Assembly: GCA_027579435.1 (NCBI GenBank)
Contig: JANBPK010001204.1
Span: 1-64,000 of the forward strand
From: Candolleomyces eurysporus
Taxonomy: Eukaryota > Basidiomycota > Agaricomycetes > Agaricales > Psathyrellaceae
Reading direction: 5' to 3'
Length of the DNA stretch: 64,000 nucleotides
Within the stretch, counting starts at the first letter, position 1; each line of letters opens with the position of its first letter. Below the pieces are notes generated by a model. It did not search any database. It was given only the letters and a program-made list of their open reading frames with translations, and had not been told where the DNA came from. Positions 44,101 through 56,031 of this stretch are shown here, piece by piece. The position numbers and the translations under genes were made by a program.

Positions 44101-46431
44101 TTCAAGAAGATCTCATTAATTAGCTACGTCAGTTTGCGAACTTTATGAATAGATTTGTGAATTTGAGAGGGTGTCTACGCAGGTGGCATATCATCGCATT
44201 CCCCTGTGAGAAATGCTGTCTAACAAACAACGTTGGAATGCGCAATACCTTCTGACATATTGAGAAAGACAGGGATATTAAGCAAGAACCGGAGAAACCT
44301 TTGAGGGTACGAAACACAGGTGGTGTCACAGACCCCTTCAATATCATAGTAAGATTCATGCTATGAAAGAAGGCAAAGCAGAAACACTCACTTATGCATG
44401 CCCACGTAAATCTGTCCCAGATAAACATGGAAAGCTCACTACTCCCAACATACAAGGACCCACAATGGTCAGGGTCCTGGAGGAAGTCCAGCAGTGATTT
44501 GTGGTAAAACCCATGTCTAGCTGTTGCCTGCTTGCTTTGAGGTGGGACCTGAATTAATGAGTGAAGGTTTCCAAGCAACTGCTCTGCTTTGCTACTCTCT
44601 GGATCCATTTGCAGCAACAAATGTATGTTGGAAGCCAGTGAGAACATGGAATTATTCAACTGCTTGATAATGTGGATCCATCAAATTGAGAGAGATGGGT
44701 CTGGACTCGATTCCAAGATGTGCCTGTACAACACATCCAGTGGTTCAAGTGGGTTTGAAGTCATAGTCCGTTTTGGCGACATCTTTAAAATGGTCTCCAG
44801 CAAAGCCTCTGGAGGTTCCCAATGGTCTGTATCAAGGAACTGAATGACAGTGGTGGCATAGATGAACTGCTGCAACGCATTCTCCACAAGTGTATGAATA
44901 GGCGTGTTCACAGTCACGATTTTGAGCTGATTTCGGGCTGATTTCAACTTGATTTCGAGTCTGATTTCACAACCTGATTTCACCGATTTTGCGAAATCAA
45001 CTTTGAACGTACCTTTGATTTCAGTGAAATCGACTGCGGGAATGGCTGGCTGAGTTTGAAATTCCCAGGTGGGCAAGCTCCGTCGCGTCGCGCCGAAAGG
45101 TACCACCAACTTCTCCTTCTCTGTGACATGAGCAGCTGCAAAATCCTTGAGGCTAAGCTTACAGAAGAAAAGGAAGCCAAGGCAAGGGAGTCTAAGAAAG
45201 GAGCCCTGAAGCGGAAATTCATGATCAAGGGCAAGAAGAACAAGCCCTTGTAAATACCTGGTCGGCGGGCACAACAGCGAAATTTGATCTCCGATATGTC
45301 TTCCCACAGCTGGTGTAAGTGAAATCGAAATCGATTTCAGCCTACCCCCGAAATCGGTTGACGAAATCAAGCTCGAAATCAGCTTGAAATCAGCTCGAAA
45401 TCATGACTGTGAATGCGCCTAATGGCTCCTGACGGTGGCCACAATGGAGGAAGGTTGTAACGGCAACGAATCCGACTGAAATGGCCTTCCAAGAAGAGGG
45501 TGATATCAGCGTTGGCATTATTATCTTTGCTTCAATAAAATTTTGGGGGGAATGGAGTAGAATTTCTTTCCGGATCGAAGAGCTCGCGAAACACTCGTTC
45601 CGGACGGCTAGCGACGAGAATGCGAAAGGGAAAGGCTGGGTCTGATGCCACTCTGGGCAGGACCTGTAATATTTCCAGTTGGTCTTGCTCGTTTGTTCGT
45701 ACTTGAGCGAGCTTGGCTCCTAGTCGGGTAGGTGCCGCGTCGCGGAATTGCTCGGCTTTGCATTCATCCAGACCGTCAATGATGATGACACCCAGCAACC
45801 CTGGTCCATCGGTAGTACGGTCGGCAACTTGAACCTCACGGAGAGGGGTCAAAACGAGCGTTTCCATCTGGACGTTCAAATTTTTGTCGAATACATCCGA
45901 GTTTGCCTCGATCGCTTTGAATATTTCGTTTCGAAAAACGCGACTGTAACGTGTCAGCTGGTGCGCAATGATGGTCGTTACGAGAGCAGTCCTCCTGCGC
46001 CTTGACTTGGAAGCCGACCAGGACGCAAAGAAGAAGGTTGCGCCTAGAATCCCATCCGCTGCGCAGCATTTGGCCAGCGATCCCATTATGGCAGTCTTCC
46101 CGCTACCTGCAGGCCCAGTCACCCATTTCATCTTCACTGGGTGCTGAGCTTCTCCATCTCCGTACAAAATTCAGCTGTACAGCTCGTCTTGAACAGCGAC
46201 TCGAGTCTCGGGATGGCATTTCGGTGCGTCGCAGCGCTCTGCGGAATCATGGATGGCGCCTACTGCGACTCGACCCTCAAGCTCTGCGCATCGTAGCAGT
46301 ATCAGTTCAAACGTTCAATCAAAGTGCTATAAACTATACTGACTATTCAGCGGGTCTGCAGAGGGGTGTACATTGAAAACCTGGAAGCTATCAATGTGGA
46401 AATCATGGGCGCGGTCAAAGTTTCTTGCCAT
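44101..46431 (-). pseudogene. Second NLR-like gene, decayed and interrupted by a transposable element
   Basis: Close relative of the intact NLR. Starts at 46431 (MARNFDRAHDFHIDSFQVFN). An in-frame TGA lies at 46173-46171, where the intact copy reads through. The NACHT domain follows with Walker A TGPAGSGKTAIMG, Walker B GVIIIDGLDECKAEQ and FRILVASRPERVF. A frameshift occurs near 45540. A 519-bp element sits at 44901-45419, splitting the region before TLVENALQQFIYATTVIQFL. The 3' part (HGFYHKSLLDFLQDPDHC, SELSMFIWDRFTWAC) runs to about 44130 and then degrades. Three separate lesions argue for a true pseudogene. Confidence 0.8.
44901..45419. mobile_element. 519-bp inverted-repeat element built of GATTTC/GAAATC motifs, inside the NLR pseudogene
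   Basis: The ends GGCGTGTTCACAGTCACGAT (left) and GGCGCATTCACAGTCATGAT (right, read inward) form inverted repeats that continue through GAGCTGATTTC units. Both sides are flanked by TA (44899-44900, 45420-45421). GATTTC fills the left arm and GAAATC the right. The centre holds a short plus-strand frame ending in a lysine-rich tail (45056-45253). Confidence 0.75.
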
Positions 46432-47239
46432 NGGGGGGTCCGAGGGAAGCGAGGACAAAAACGATCCTTCCTTCATCCACCACGGCACTGGTAGTTATCA
46501 ATTACACTGCCTGGTGTTTGTGAGGTGTTTGTTGAGCGTCCAACGATAGATGTTCGACGATGGAATTCGACGACTCTTTTGGGGCACTGATTCAGGAATC
46601 GAGAACTGGTTCAGCAGTCGGCACAGCGTATCAGGGTGGGAATACAACAGCGGCCAGTTACACATGAGTGTAAAGATAGATAGGGAATCGTCAAGAGATT
46701 GACACGACTGGAAAAGCTATTCTGTCACTTTGCTTAACGTTCCACAATCGAATTTCCTGTGTATCGAGAGCCTTAAATTCTGTCCCTATCTAGCGCCCAC
46801 TACATACTCACCTCCTGTGCCCCTGTAAAGACGTAGATACCAAGCTTGAGATGTTATGTACCAGCAGCATGCCAGTTAGTTTGATGCGGCCACTGAAGGA
46901 TTCATCCGGATTGGGATTGGGCGGCCTGGTGCCACCGGTACCACAAATGTAGAAACTTCTTTAGACTGCTTCCCTTCCGGAAGCGATTGCCAAGAGGAGC
47001 GAATCGGTGCACTTACAGAATTATGAAAAAGGGAGATCCCAGAGGGCTCGGCGTCGGGCGGTTGACGCAATCTTAAACCTCTTACTAGATTCGCACTTGA
47101 GTCGGGCTGCTGACGGTGCCTATAGAGTACAGTATAACGCTTAAAGTGGGCCCGGCCGCCGACGCCTACTCATCAGCAGTGCTGGCGGTCAGAGCGAATT
47201 TCGCAGGAGATTACAGTATACAGTGGTGATGCTACGAAA
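46432..47239. other. Intergenic, nothing recognised
   Basis: About 800 bp between the NLR pseudogene start and the end of the F-box gene. No convincing coding signal on either strand. An N beside GGGGGG is at 46432. Confidence 0.45.
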
Positions 47240-48952
47240 CTAAGACCGACTAATAATCATGGTTTTGGGAAAGTCAAAGCAACCGACTCTCTCATTAAAT
47301 CGGAGTCCACGAGACAACTCATAGCCCGAGGCACCCGGAGAGACCACATGTACTGAGAAAGATGGAAACACAACAGAGCGAGCGCGAGGAGCACTGCCAA
47401 TGTCGGGAGGCATTGCAACAATCATTTTCACAGCGCTTATAGCCAGTTCAAGTCTAAACCCCAAAGTTCCAAAATTATTGGAGCACGGTTTAGGACGAAG
47501 AACGAGGTTTTCAAGAATTCGCAGACGCTCAGTAACCTGTACAAGTAGAAGGCGCTATAACAAAAAAATTGAGCCGACAGAAGGCCAGAGTAGATAAATA
47601 ACGCCAGCTCACAAGGTCAACGCAAGCGCCCACAGGGAAAGGAGGGTTTCGACGGTGGTCTGGTGTAGAGTATGGGATGTCCAGAACTTTCAGGCGTCGG
47701 CATTGGACGATGCTGTTGAGATACGGTTCTGTGATACTCCATGCATCCAACTCCAAACCACCGTCAAAGGAGAGATATTCCAAAGTCAATTGGTGATGGG
47801 GTAAAATTTGGTGAAAGAGATGGTAAGGGGAATCGACTGTTTTGGCCCTTGACCTTGGGACTCTTGCTTGTTTGATGAAAATATCCTTTAGGCCTGTGTA
47901 CGACAGCAAGTACCGGGAGAGTGCGGGTGTTATTGGATAGACGGCCAGACGCCGCAAATGAACCCCTGCTCGGGAGAGGGCAAACCAAAATGAATCATCG
48001 GGATCGATGATGGGGTCTTTGATATCTAGGTGCACGAGAGATCGAAAAACGTGGAGTGTGGATGGGGAGAATTTGAACCCGTCGCAAGAAAGAACCAACC
48101 TCTTCAACGGGTGTGGCTGCGCAAGACTTTTGAATAAGTCTTCGACTGGAACTGCGAGAGGATTTGACGTTGCGCCAGTGGCCCCTAGCCCCGATGATAA
48201 CATGGGCGACTCGGCGCTCAAAAGGAACAGCGTTTGTAGGGATGGGGATTTCGATAACACCCGAGTTATACCCTCGACGACCATGTTGGATGGCTTGAAG
48301 ACATATACTTTGAGTTGTCGAAGATCAGAAAATCCATCGATTGGCAAAGGCTTACTCCATCCCCGCGGAAACCTGAGGCACAGACTGTGGAGTTTTGGAA
48401 GTTGTGCGACCTCTTTGAAGATGTCCTCGAACGGCCTCTGTCATCGATGGTATAGCTACGTTTCAAAAGACGTCAAAGGTGTACCTAATGTCCGCTGATC
48501 AATGAAAACTCACTCCACCAAGATTAAATTTTGCAAAGAACGAATGGCAGAGAGAAGCAAGGACTTATAGTTAATCATTTCATTCACCCGAGCTCTCGGC
48601 ACTCTGCTTGAGAGATTGATGGCGAGGTCGACGCGCAAGCGCCTTGTCCAGCAAGAGTATAAGCTCTAGGGAGATTGAATGGCTTTGAGGTACTTCTCGA
48701 TAGAGTTCAAATTCTTGTTAGACAATCGTATTGTCGTCGAATAAAACGCCTTAGGTTCGGCAAAGCTGTTCATAGCTTTAGAAACCAAACGTAAGTTGAG
48801 AAGAGTGGAGGCGTCGAGTGCCACAGCCTGTCATTTCAACGGAGGGTGTTATTTTCTTTCCTCGTCCATTCTTGATCACATACCTCTGTCAAGACGATGT
48901 CGATGATTTCTGCAGGGAGAGTGAAGAGAGTATTAGCGCTGGTCAGGACCAT
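47240..48952 (-). CDS. F-box protein, agaricomycete type; possible internal stop
   Basis: The start is the ATG at 48952 (MVLTSANTLFTLPAEIIDIV), an F-box N-terminus, followed by an intron and LLNLRLVSKAMNSFAEPKAF. After a further exon join, a long exon begins RPFEDIFKEVAQLPKLHSLC and includes LRQLKVYVFKPSNMVVEGIT and LEYLSFDGGLELDAW, typical of the degenerate leucine-rich tails of these proteins. The last exon (VTERLRILENLVLRPKP...) ends at 47240. In my model a TAG (48668-48666) interrupts exon 2 after KAIQSP, while coding-like sequence continues beyond it. That is a nonsense mutation, a missed intron or a sequencing error. F-box proteins recruit substrates to SCF ubiquitin ligases; the target is unknown. 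Confidence 0.6.
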
Positions 48953-50085
48953 GGCGCTGGATTGGAGGAAGAAAGCGGGTCNGGGANGGGGGGGTGGAAA
49001 TAGGGGCTGAAAGATACTCGCAGCAATGCGGCAAAACTGACTCAAGGCAGAGCCTGAAGGGAGACAATGGCACAAAGATCCAGGACGACCCCAAGGCGAC
49101 GGCCTGGATTCCTTGCCGGCAGATAGTAGGTGCCGTCCCGATCAGGAACGGCCGGTTTCCACTCCTACTCGGCCGGCTCCGAGAGAGTACCAATTTGGCC
49201 ATTATTTTCCACGGTATCCCTCGTTAAGTGAAGCACCCAACAGCTCGTCTCTAAGACCTGAAATAGTCCTATATTTTTTCCAAATTTACGCGCCCGAATC
49301 GTGCACCTAGCAGCTTGAAACGCGGGGAAATCGGAAGAGAGCCGCGACGTTGGAACGGTCTGGTCGCGTCCGAGTCGGTCTCGGTGTCCAGGTCAACCAG
49401 AGTTCATGATCTTGACTGTGGTGAGTAAGGCTATCGATGGAGTCTATAAACTCTAATTGCCACACATAGTGAAAAAAAGAGCCGGGCAGTGGTTTAAATA
49501 CAGGGTCCATCTCGAGTAAGTTATGTGGAGCGTAGATCGTAGCGACACGCAGGAATCGTCAGTCTAGCTACAGCAAACTAGCTATCGGCTGGTTGCAACC
49601 TCATTTTTCTACCGTCAACATTTGTTATGTCTTGCATCCAACCTAAGGTCTCCAGGAAAACCTTTGAAGGCTATCAATCAAGACAATCTGGGCCTCATGC
49701 CATATATCAGAATGGGTGGTGACCTCGGAGCCGCTTTGTCTGCACTTTGGCAAGCGGGCATCGAAGAATGTTCCCAGCGTCTGTAAGTTATGACACTCTT
49801 CATCCTAATTTGTTGTTTAATTAAAGTCGAAATGAACGCAGGTGAGACTTATAAGCCCTGCAACTATGGGGAAAGCTGAGGGCGCCTGCATCCCTCTCAG
49901 CCTCACTCAGTGGCTTTGGCTCAAGGATCGTCATTGAGTCGAAGTCCCAACCCTCAAGGCCTCACCGATCTTTCCTTCGCCCGCACCTCGACGGTATCCA
50001 CTCACACTCGCTTCGCCTTTTCGTGGCACCCTGGCCTGTTTAAAGCGGTTTTAGCGGCGTAGTTCTAATCGAGAGTGGCAGCGGA
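48953..50085. other. Intergenic, nothing recognised
   Basis: Includes N characters next to a G run (48981-48987). A short frame at 49697 (MPYIRMGGDLGAALSALWQA) has no joinable partner. Confidence 0.4.
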
Positions 50086-51543
50086 ATGCCCCCGTATTTC
50101 TTTGCTGTGCGCAATGCTATCCTTGGTGCGTGCGTAGTTGTGTCAGGTGCCTAGGTCCAGCCTTCTCATCTTCTCTACAGGGACTTGCTGTCTAGCTTCA
50201 GCTGGAGCTATCGTTATCGCAGGTTGGTGGGAAGGCCTTCGCTGGAACTCGATCTCAACCGCAGGAATTGCTGAAATCCGAGATTTCGAGATCACGACAT
50301 TCGTGATAGGAGGGTTTACTGAGATTGTCTTCGTCACCCTGTGCGTTTTCTCCGTTTTTTGGTTCTCCTTAGCTGCTCACGGCTTCTCGTTGTAGGCTCC
50401 TTGCCGGATTAGACTTGAAGGGGTGGCCATGGTCTGCTTTCCTGACGAGAATCGGGGCTGAATTACCCATCCTAGGTGCATAAGAGTTGTATATTTTCGG
50501 TGGGCTCCGACTTACTGAAACTACAGCTTTTATTTGGGTGCTATGGCTGCTGGACTGCATCCTCATTTTCCCCTGGAAGGCGAGGCTGTATCCCATCGGG
50601 TGTGATTCAATGACTGGTATGACTTTACTTGCGCGATGTGGACGTCTTTCTAAAGCTTTTCGTGCACTTAGAGTCTGGGAAAATGCGTTGCTATGAGTTC
50701 GTTATCCTTGGCCTGTTCTCGGTGTTTAATTGGGCAATACGTGAGTTACATCACCCACCTGTCTAAGACCCTCAGTCCTCAGTCGCTTCATGGCATCATG
50801 ATTTCTTAGTGTTCGTATACACCCTCACCCTCTGCATCTGCTCTTTGATCGGTCGGTCGCGTGGTAACAGAATATGGATGCGCTCAGTCAAGGAAGCTTC
50901 GTTTTTCTCACATCTCCCCGCGGCGCCCACCGCTCTCCCTCCCGGCGCCCGAATGAGGATAGAGGACCCTTCGCCAGCGCCCTCGATCCTACGGTACAGA
51001 TCGATGCAGAGTCTGAGAAGAGAGTTTCAGAAAATGAACGACTACTTGTTACATCGGCCAAGGACACCCGGCAACTCATCCACTCCAAGGTCTCCGGACC
51101 CCGAATCTGCCCCTATTGCTGAAGTACCAAGGTTTGGAGGGAATTCCCAAGTTGGGTTAACTCGTCCAGAGCAGGCACGTCTGAAGGACTCTGACTTGGT
51201 AGACTACTGGGACCCCGAGATGGAGGAGCGGACGTCTGAGTGGGCAGGGTCGGCTGTATCGCTGGTGAGCAAGTCCGTCCGTCGACTCTCCACTGTGGTA
51301 GAGGAAAGCTTGGAGAGGAAGGATACGGTCAAGACTACGAAAACAGCAAAGACCGGGACTTCGGAATCAACGAACTCTCACCATAGATCAAAGAGAAGAG
51401 CTAGAGACTCTGACCAATCATTCATCATTTTCTTTCCTTGTGAGTCGACGTTTGCTCGGTGCAGGCCAAGCGCTGATGTCGCCAACACAGAACGTTCAAA
51501 GCCGCTGAAGAAGCCTATACTCATCATACGTCACCCTGATTAA
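50086..51543 (+). CDS. Four-TM MARVEL-like membrane protein with long cytosolic tail
   Basis: 390 residues from six exons: 50086-50125, 50181-50340, 50396-50475, 50527-50616, 50672-50740, 50810-51543. Four membrane helices in the first 180 residues are LASAGAIVIAGWWEGLRW, FVIGGFTEIVFVTLLLAG, AFIWVLWLLDCILIF and FSVFNWAILFVYTLTLCICS. The short loops and helix lengths fit MARVEL-like proteins. The tail of about 210 residues is Ser/Arg-rich with a coiled segment (MQSLRREFQKMNDYLLHRP) and many possible phosphorylation sites. No catalytic motif is seen; function unknown. Confidence 0.75.
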
Positions 51544-52826
51544 TTCGATCCGAGAAACGAATATGCAATATCTTGTTGTATTGACCAGTACGCTATTCTC
51601 GACACTATAATATCATTCGTAGCCATTGTCAGCCCAGTCTTCTGAACTTCGAAACCACGTCAAGCGGCGTAGCATCATGCCTCTATGGTGAGTGTGCTAT
51701 CCGAATGTCAACACTTATGTTCATGTGACCCGTTGCACCGAACTAACGTAAATAGATCCTTATGGAACGGACGACAAGTTGCCAACGACGGGATAGTTGC
51801 CTGAGGCAAGGGACTATCAAACGCAAACACATTTTAACATTCCCCCACGCATACAATCTCAGAAGCGTCCTACAATGATAAGTAATAGACTTGACGGTAC
51901 ATTTCTGTGCTTCCTGAGTGTTTGCTTGGTGATCGAATCCTTCTGCATCAGATCATCTACAATTTTTCTACAAATATTCCACCCTTTCCTCCTCTCCGAT
52001 CTTAGAAAGACGATGGCACGAGAAACAATCTTTCCCGAGGGTCTTCTGAACCAGCTTGGAACCGGGAAGTCGAGTCCCCTCCAAGAGCTTCTGGACGGTC
52101 CAGTAGTTCATCGACGAGCTCGTGAATCTCATCGAGAAATTGGACGTTGAGAAGGCGTGCTCGGGGTATCGATCCTTCCAGGAGTCAAGCACCTCGTTCT
52201 TTGCTCTACCCCCTCTTTGATGGCTCTTCGGACCGAAGTACAGAACTTCCCAAGAGTCGGGTCGCCGAAAGAAGTTCAAGATGTGAGGTGGAAGCATGAG
52301 AAGAACGATGCGGCAGATAGCAAGTGATCTGGAACCACTTGGCGCCTGGAGAGCTCACAATCATAGATTCGCTCAAATTGTGGACCAGATGAGCAATTTG
52401 AGGTTCCATACTTGAGCACCAATGGGCGAATGAAGAAGCAACGGATGCCATGTAGCGCCATTCATTGAGGAACTGCTCCAAGGAAAACAGCTCAAATGAA
52501 GGTACGGAGTTCTGAAGGTTTCGTAGGACGATTCTAATATTATCATACAGATCAAGTCTACGCCGCATTTCGAGGAGCAGGAAGAATTCATGAAGATTGT
52601 TGCTAATTTCCCGTTACAGTATCTACACGTTGTCTCGAGAGTAAACACAGCATCGTGAATCGAGGGGTCACTAATCCAGTTGGTATAGATCGCGGATGAG
52701 AATATGTAGCACGCCATAGCCTACTATTCAGGCTGCGCGAGTCCCTTCATCATCTGCTGGATGTACTTTGCTTTAGATATATCGATCCCAAATCTAGGTT
52801 CTTTACCACTCACTGTCCCTGATCTT
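51544..52826. other. Possible unresolved minus-strand gene at 52570-52200
   Basis: A minus-strand frame at 52568-52206 (RRRLDLYDNIRIVLRNLQNS, then FLNEWRYMASVASSFAHWC) has a helical, coding-like composition, but I could not join it to a start or end with confident introns. The rest shows nothing. Confidence 0.3.
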
Positions 52827-53150
52827 CTACTCGTCAGAGTCCGGGGTAGGGTTCTTATATCTGAACCCGGGACATTGCCCTATCATATGTCAGATACGCA
52901 GCGAACTGAGGTCGAATGGCAAACTTACTCGGGTATAAATTTGAATCCGTGACGTCTTCAGTAGATCAATCAGCCCGGGCCAGTGGATTATCAAAAGCGG
53001 GAGAAACCTACCTCGTTGGGCTTGAGGTTGGGACTCGCAAGGTGGAGCAGCGTTACTGTCGTTGTCGGACGGGAGAGGAACCGCTTGGCAATACTGATTT
53101 AGCAGGAGAACAAGGGCAGCGACACAGGCAACATTGAGCTTGCTGAACAT
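52827..53150 (-). CDS. Very small secreted protein (72 residues)
   Basis: Three exons: 53150-53012, 52955-52929, 52879-52827, with consistent phases. The first 22 residues are a signal peptide (MFSKLNVACVAALVLLLNQY) with likely cleavage after CQA. The mature part of about 49 residues is rich in Asp, Pro, Asn and Gln and ends PTPDSDE, with two cysteines (APPCES, QCPGF). It could be a small secreted effector-like protein or a peptide precursor. Too small for the annotation to be sure; the signal peptide and splice phases are the main support. Confidence 0.55.
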
Positions 53151-54194
53151 TTTGAAGACGTGAGAAATGCGCTTTGAAAGTGGACTCAGCAGTGCTCGCA
53201 AGGCTTTATATCGTACCCATCGGAATCGTCAGCTCGAGGAATGGTCGGCAATTTCTGAGCCTGAGATTCTTGCCATGGCCTCCAAGAGGATGGTATGCAT
53301 CTTTGACACTGGCTTATAGTGGCTTTATCTCCCCTTATCATATGATTGAGCTGCCATGTTAGAAGGAAGAAGCAGCACTCTCCTAGGGCTCGAAGGTTGT
53401 TGGACAGCTGTTCGTGGACTAAGATCCCTGCCTCATTTCTATGGACACGCTTTGGCTCGGAGACAGCGGGGGACCGAAAGTCAGCGCCGGGGGGCATACA
53501 GACCTCTACAAAGCTAGCGTGCGCGGCTCTCATCTGCTGCGTACCGACTCTGAATATAAGAATTCACTGTTAAGGGAAGAGAAACAACTCTAAGATCAAC
53601 GCTACGAGTGATTGAAACCTACACCTGAACCTACCCCGAGTACACCGGTACTATTCACCTCCCATGTCAGGGGAAATAGACGAGAACTTATGCATACTGT
53701 GCCTGTAATTTTTCCGCTTAGTCTGTCAACACCTGAAGAAAAAATCTGCAAAAGACAAGCGGTGGCATATACATATTCCCAGAATACCTGGCATCAATCT
53801 CCACGGAAAACCCGACTTGAATATTATTGATGATATGTGTCGACTCCAGCGATAGAAATCAAGCACGGGAACCCAGCTGGCTGGTAAAGGAGAGCGGCGA
53901 GAGAATGGAAAACGAAGGAAACCGGACTGTCTACTCATCACGTCGACGCTTCTCGAGTTCTTGGAGTTCTTCGCTGTATGGTCTCATCAGTTTCAGTGCT
54001 TCCCCTGACATCTTTGTTTGATGCGTCAAACGCGGTTACGATTACGGGAGAAGGGCTTCTCAGAGTACTACTGAACAGTAGTGAGAGAAATAGAGAGCAC
54101 AGACTGGTTGCTTTCCAGATCCTGAAGGAGTTGTGCCAACCTATTTAAGTCCATGCGACATGGTTGAGAAACCAGTACGCGTCTTCGATTCCCA
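53151..54194. other. Intergenic, nothing recognised
   Basis: About 1 kb between divergent genes, no supported coding sequence. Confidence 0.45.
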
Positions 54195-55477
54195 ATGGCC
54201 GGCCCACAGCTCTCGTCCGAGTATACGCCTCCTGATGTCGACCTGTATATGGAACGGTCGAACCTCATAGGACTGGTAATTGGTGGTGCCATCTATGGCA
54301 TGTGTCCCTTTCATCGCTTTCTGGTCGAGATCGAAAGCGCTGACGATCACTTTAGGAATCCTGTTCACCATTTTCGTCCAATGCGTCCTCGCGCTTCTCT
54401 CCAGCAGCGCTCACAAGAAGAACCAGGCAAGGTTCTTTATTGGATACTCTTGTATCATCTTCATTCTGGCGACGTTCGGCATTGCTGGCAACACCAAATT
54501 CGTCCAAATGACTTACATCGACTACCGCAACTATCCCGGCGGTCCCAACGCTTTCACGTTTGATTTTTACACTGAGTTCTCCAACGTATTCTCGATTGGG
54601 TCCTATGTCGTGATGAATTGGTTTGCTGATGGACTGATGGTATGCCCTCGCCTGCTCGACTCGCCAGACTACTAGCTGACTTCAGCGATCTAGCTCTACC
54701 GGTTTAGCGTCATCTATGACCGGAAACCTTTGTTGATGATTTTCCCTACCCTTATTTACCTTGCAATCGTCGGTAAGTTACATCTCTGTATCACGAAGAA
54801 AAGCGCTCAACCCATTCTATCGCACTGGCAGGTTTGTCGCTAGGCATGTTGACCTACACCTTCAAGCCCGAAGAAGGTTTCTTTGGCCCAACCACGATCA
54901 AGATTGGGACAGCTTACTGGTCGCTCTCGATTGGCATGAACATCATCATCACTACGGCTATCGCTGGCCGGTTACTCAAGATGAGGGCCCAGGTTCGAAA
55001 ACTCCTTGGGCCTAACCATGCGTCGCCGTACACATCCGTGGTTTCGATGCTAGTGGAATCTGCTGCAATTTACACATCGTGGGCGATTATGTTCCTCGTT
55101 CCTTTCGCGAGAGAGGACACATTCCAGAACTTCGTCTTGCCTTCGTTGGGCCAGGTCCAGGTACGTGGGAGACTCTGCTTCCCGAAAGCATCAAGCGCTG
55201 ACGAGGTTCTGGTCAGGGAATCGCACCTCTGCTCATCATCTTCCGTGTTGCACAAGGGAAGGCATGGACGAGCTCAACTGCTACAGCTACCCTGTCGATG
55301 AAGGGCTCTAGCTCCACGCACAAACCTGTCGTATGGACGAACAACACCTCTCGTGGAACGGAGTCGTACCCACTCTCGGATGTTACACAGACTGGCACGG
55401 CCGTGGACGTTAAGGTGGAGAAGTCTATGTTATATAGCACAGACTCGAGAGCCTCCGAGGCGGCTCGTGCTGTGTGA
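54195..55477 (+). CDS. Seven-TM agaricomycete membrane protein with apparent frameshift
   Basis: Starts MAGPQLSSEYTPPDVDLYME. Membrane segments follow, including LIGLVIGGAIYG, LTITLGILFTIFVQCVLALL, FSIGSYVVMNWFADGLM, MIFPTLIYLAIVGLSLGML and WSLSIGMNIIITTAIAGRLL, with a late one at YTSWAIMFLVPFA. Introns lie near 54642-54694, 54773-54832 and 55160-55215. The tail is Ser/Thr-rich. The layout matches a large family of seven-helix proteins in mushroom genomes, function unknown. At 54300 the frame shifts by one base between helix 1 (GAIYG) and the following sequence (FIAFWSRSKAL). No intron fits, so this is a sequencing error or an early lesion. Confidence 0.68.
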
Positions 55478-56031
55478 GCTCGATGATTACACCACCTCTT
55501 TCTTTATTCTTGTTGGCAGTGTACGATTAATGGACACGTTTAGGGTTAGATATACTCGAAAAAGGACTATTATGACTACACATCTTGTGGGAGGCGTACC
55601 TTCAATGGAGTCAATGTCAGAATGATTATTGCAACCATAAATTGAGGCAAGCGATGGAGAGTAACAGCTTCACAATACCAGTCCGTTATTAGTGATTGTG
55701 ATCAATCTTGGAAATTGAGAAAGCCAGACCGTTGTAATACTGGATTGCTTGAAATTGTTGGTAGATATTTTAGGGAATTTCCTAGCTAAAAAGTGGGCCG
55801 AAAAAGCAGAAATGAGGGTTGGAAGACAAGAGAGTGATGGGCCTGAGGTCGGCAATGACTTGTGATCGGCATTCCAGCAAATTGCCGGCCAGCATGTGAC
55901 CACGACGGACAGCCATTCTCGTCTTCCAGCGAGTCTGTCTGTTGTCTTTCCCATTCCACGAACTATTCTCCTTTAAACCGTGCTACTTCTCTAATAGTCG
56001 CCATTCTAGNAAAAAAAGGCAGAAGAGGGCC
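55478..56031. other. Intergenic, nothing recognised
   Basis: Contains an N before a run of A at 56010. No coding signal. Confidence 0.45.
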
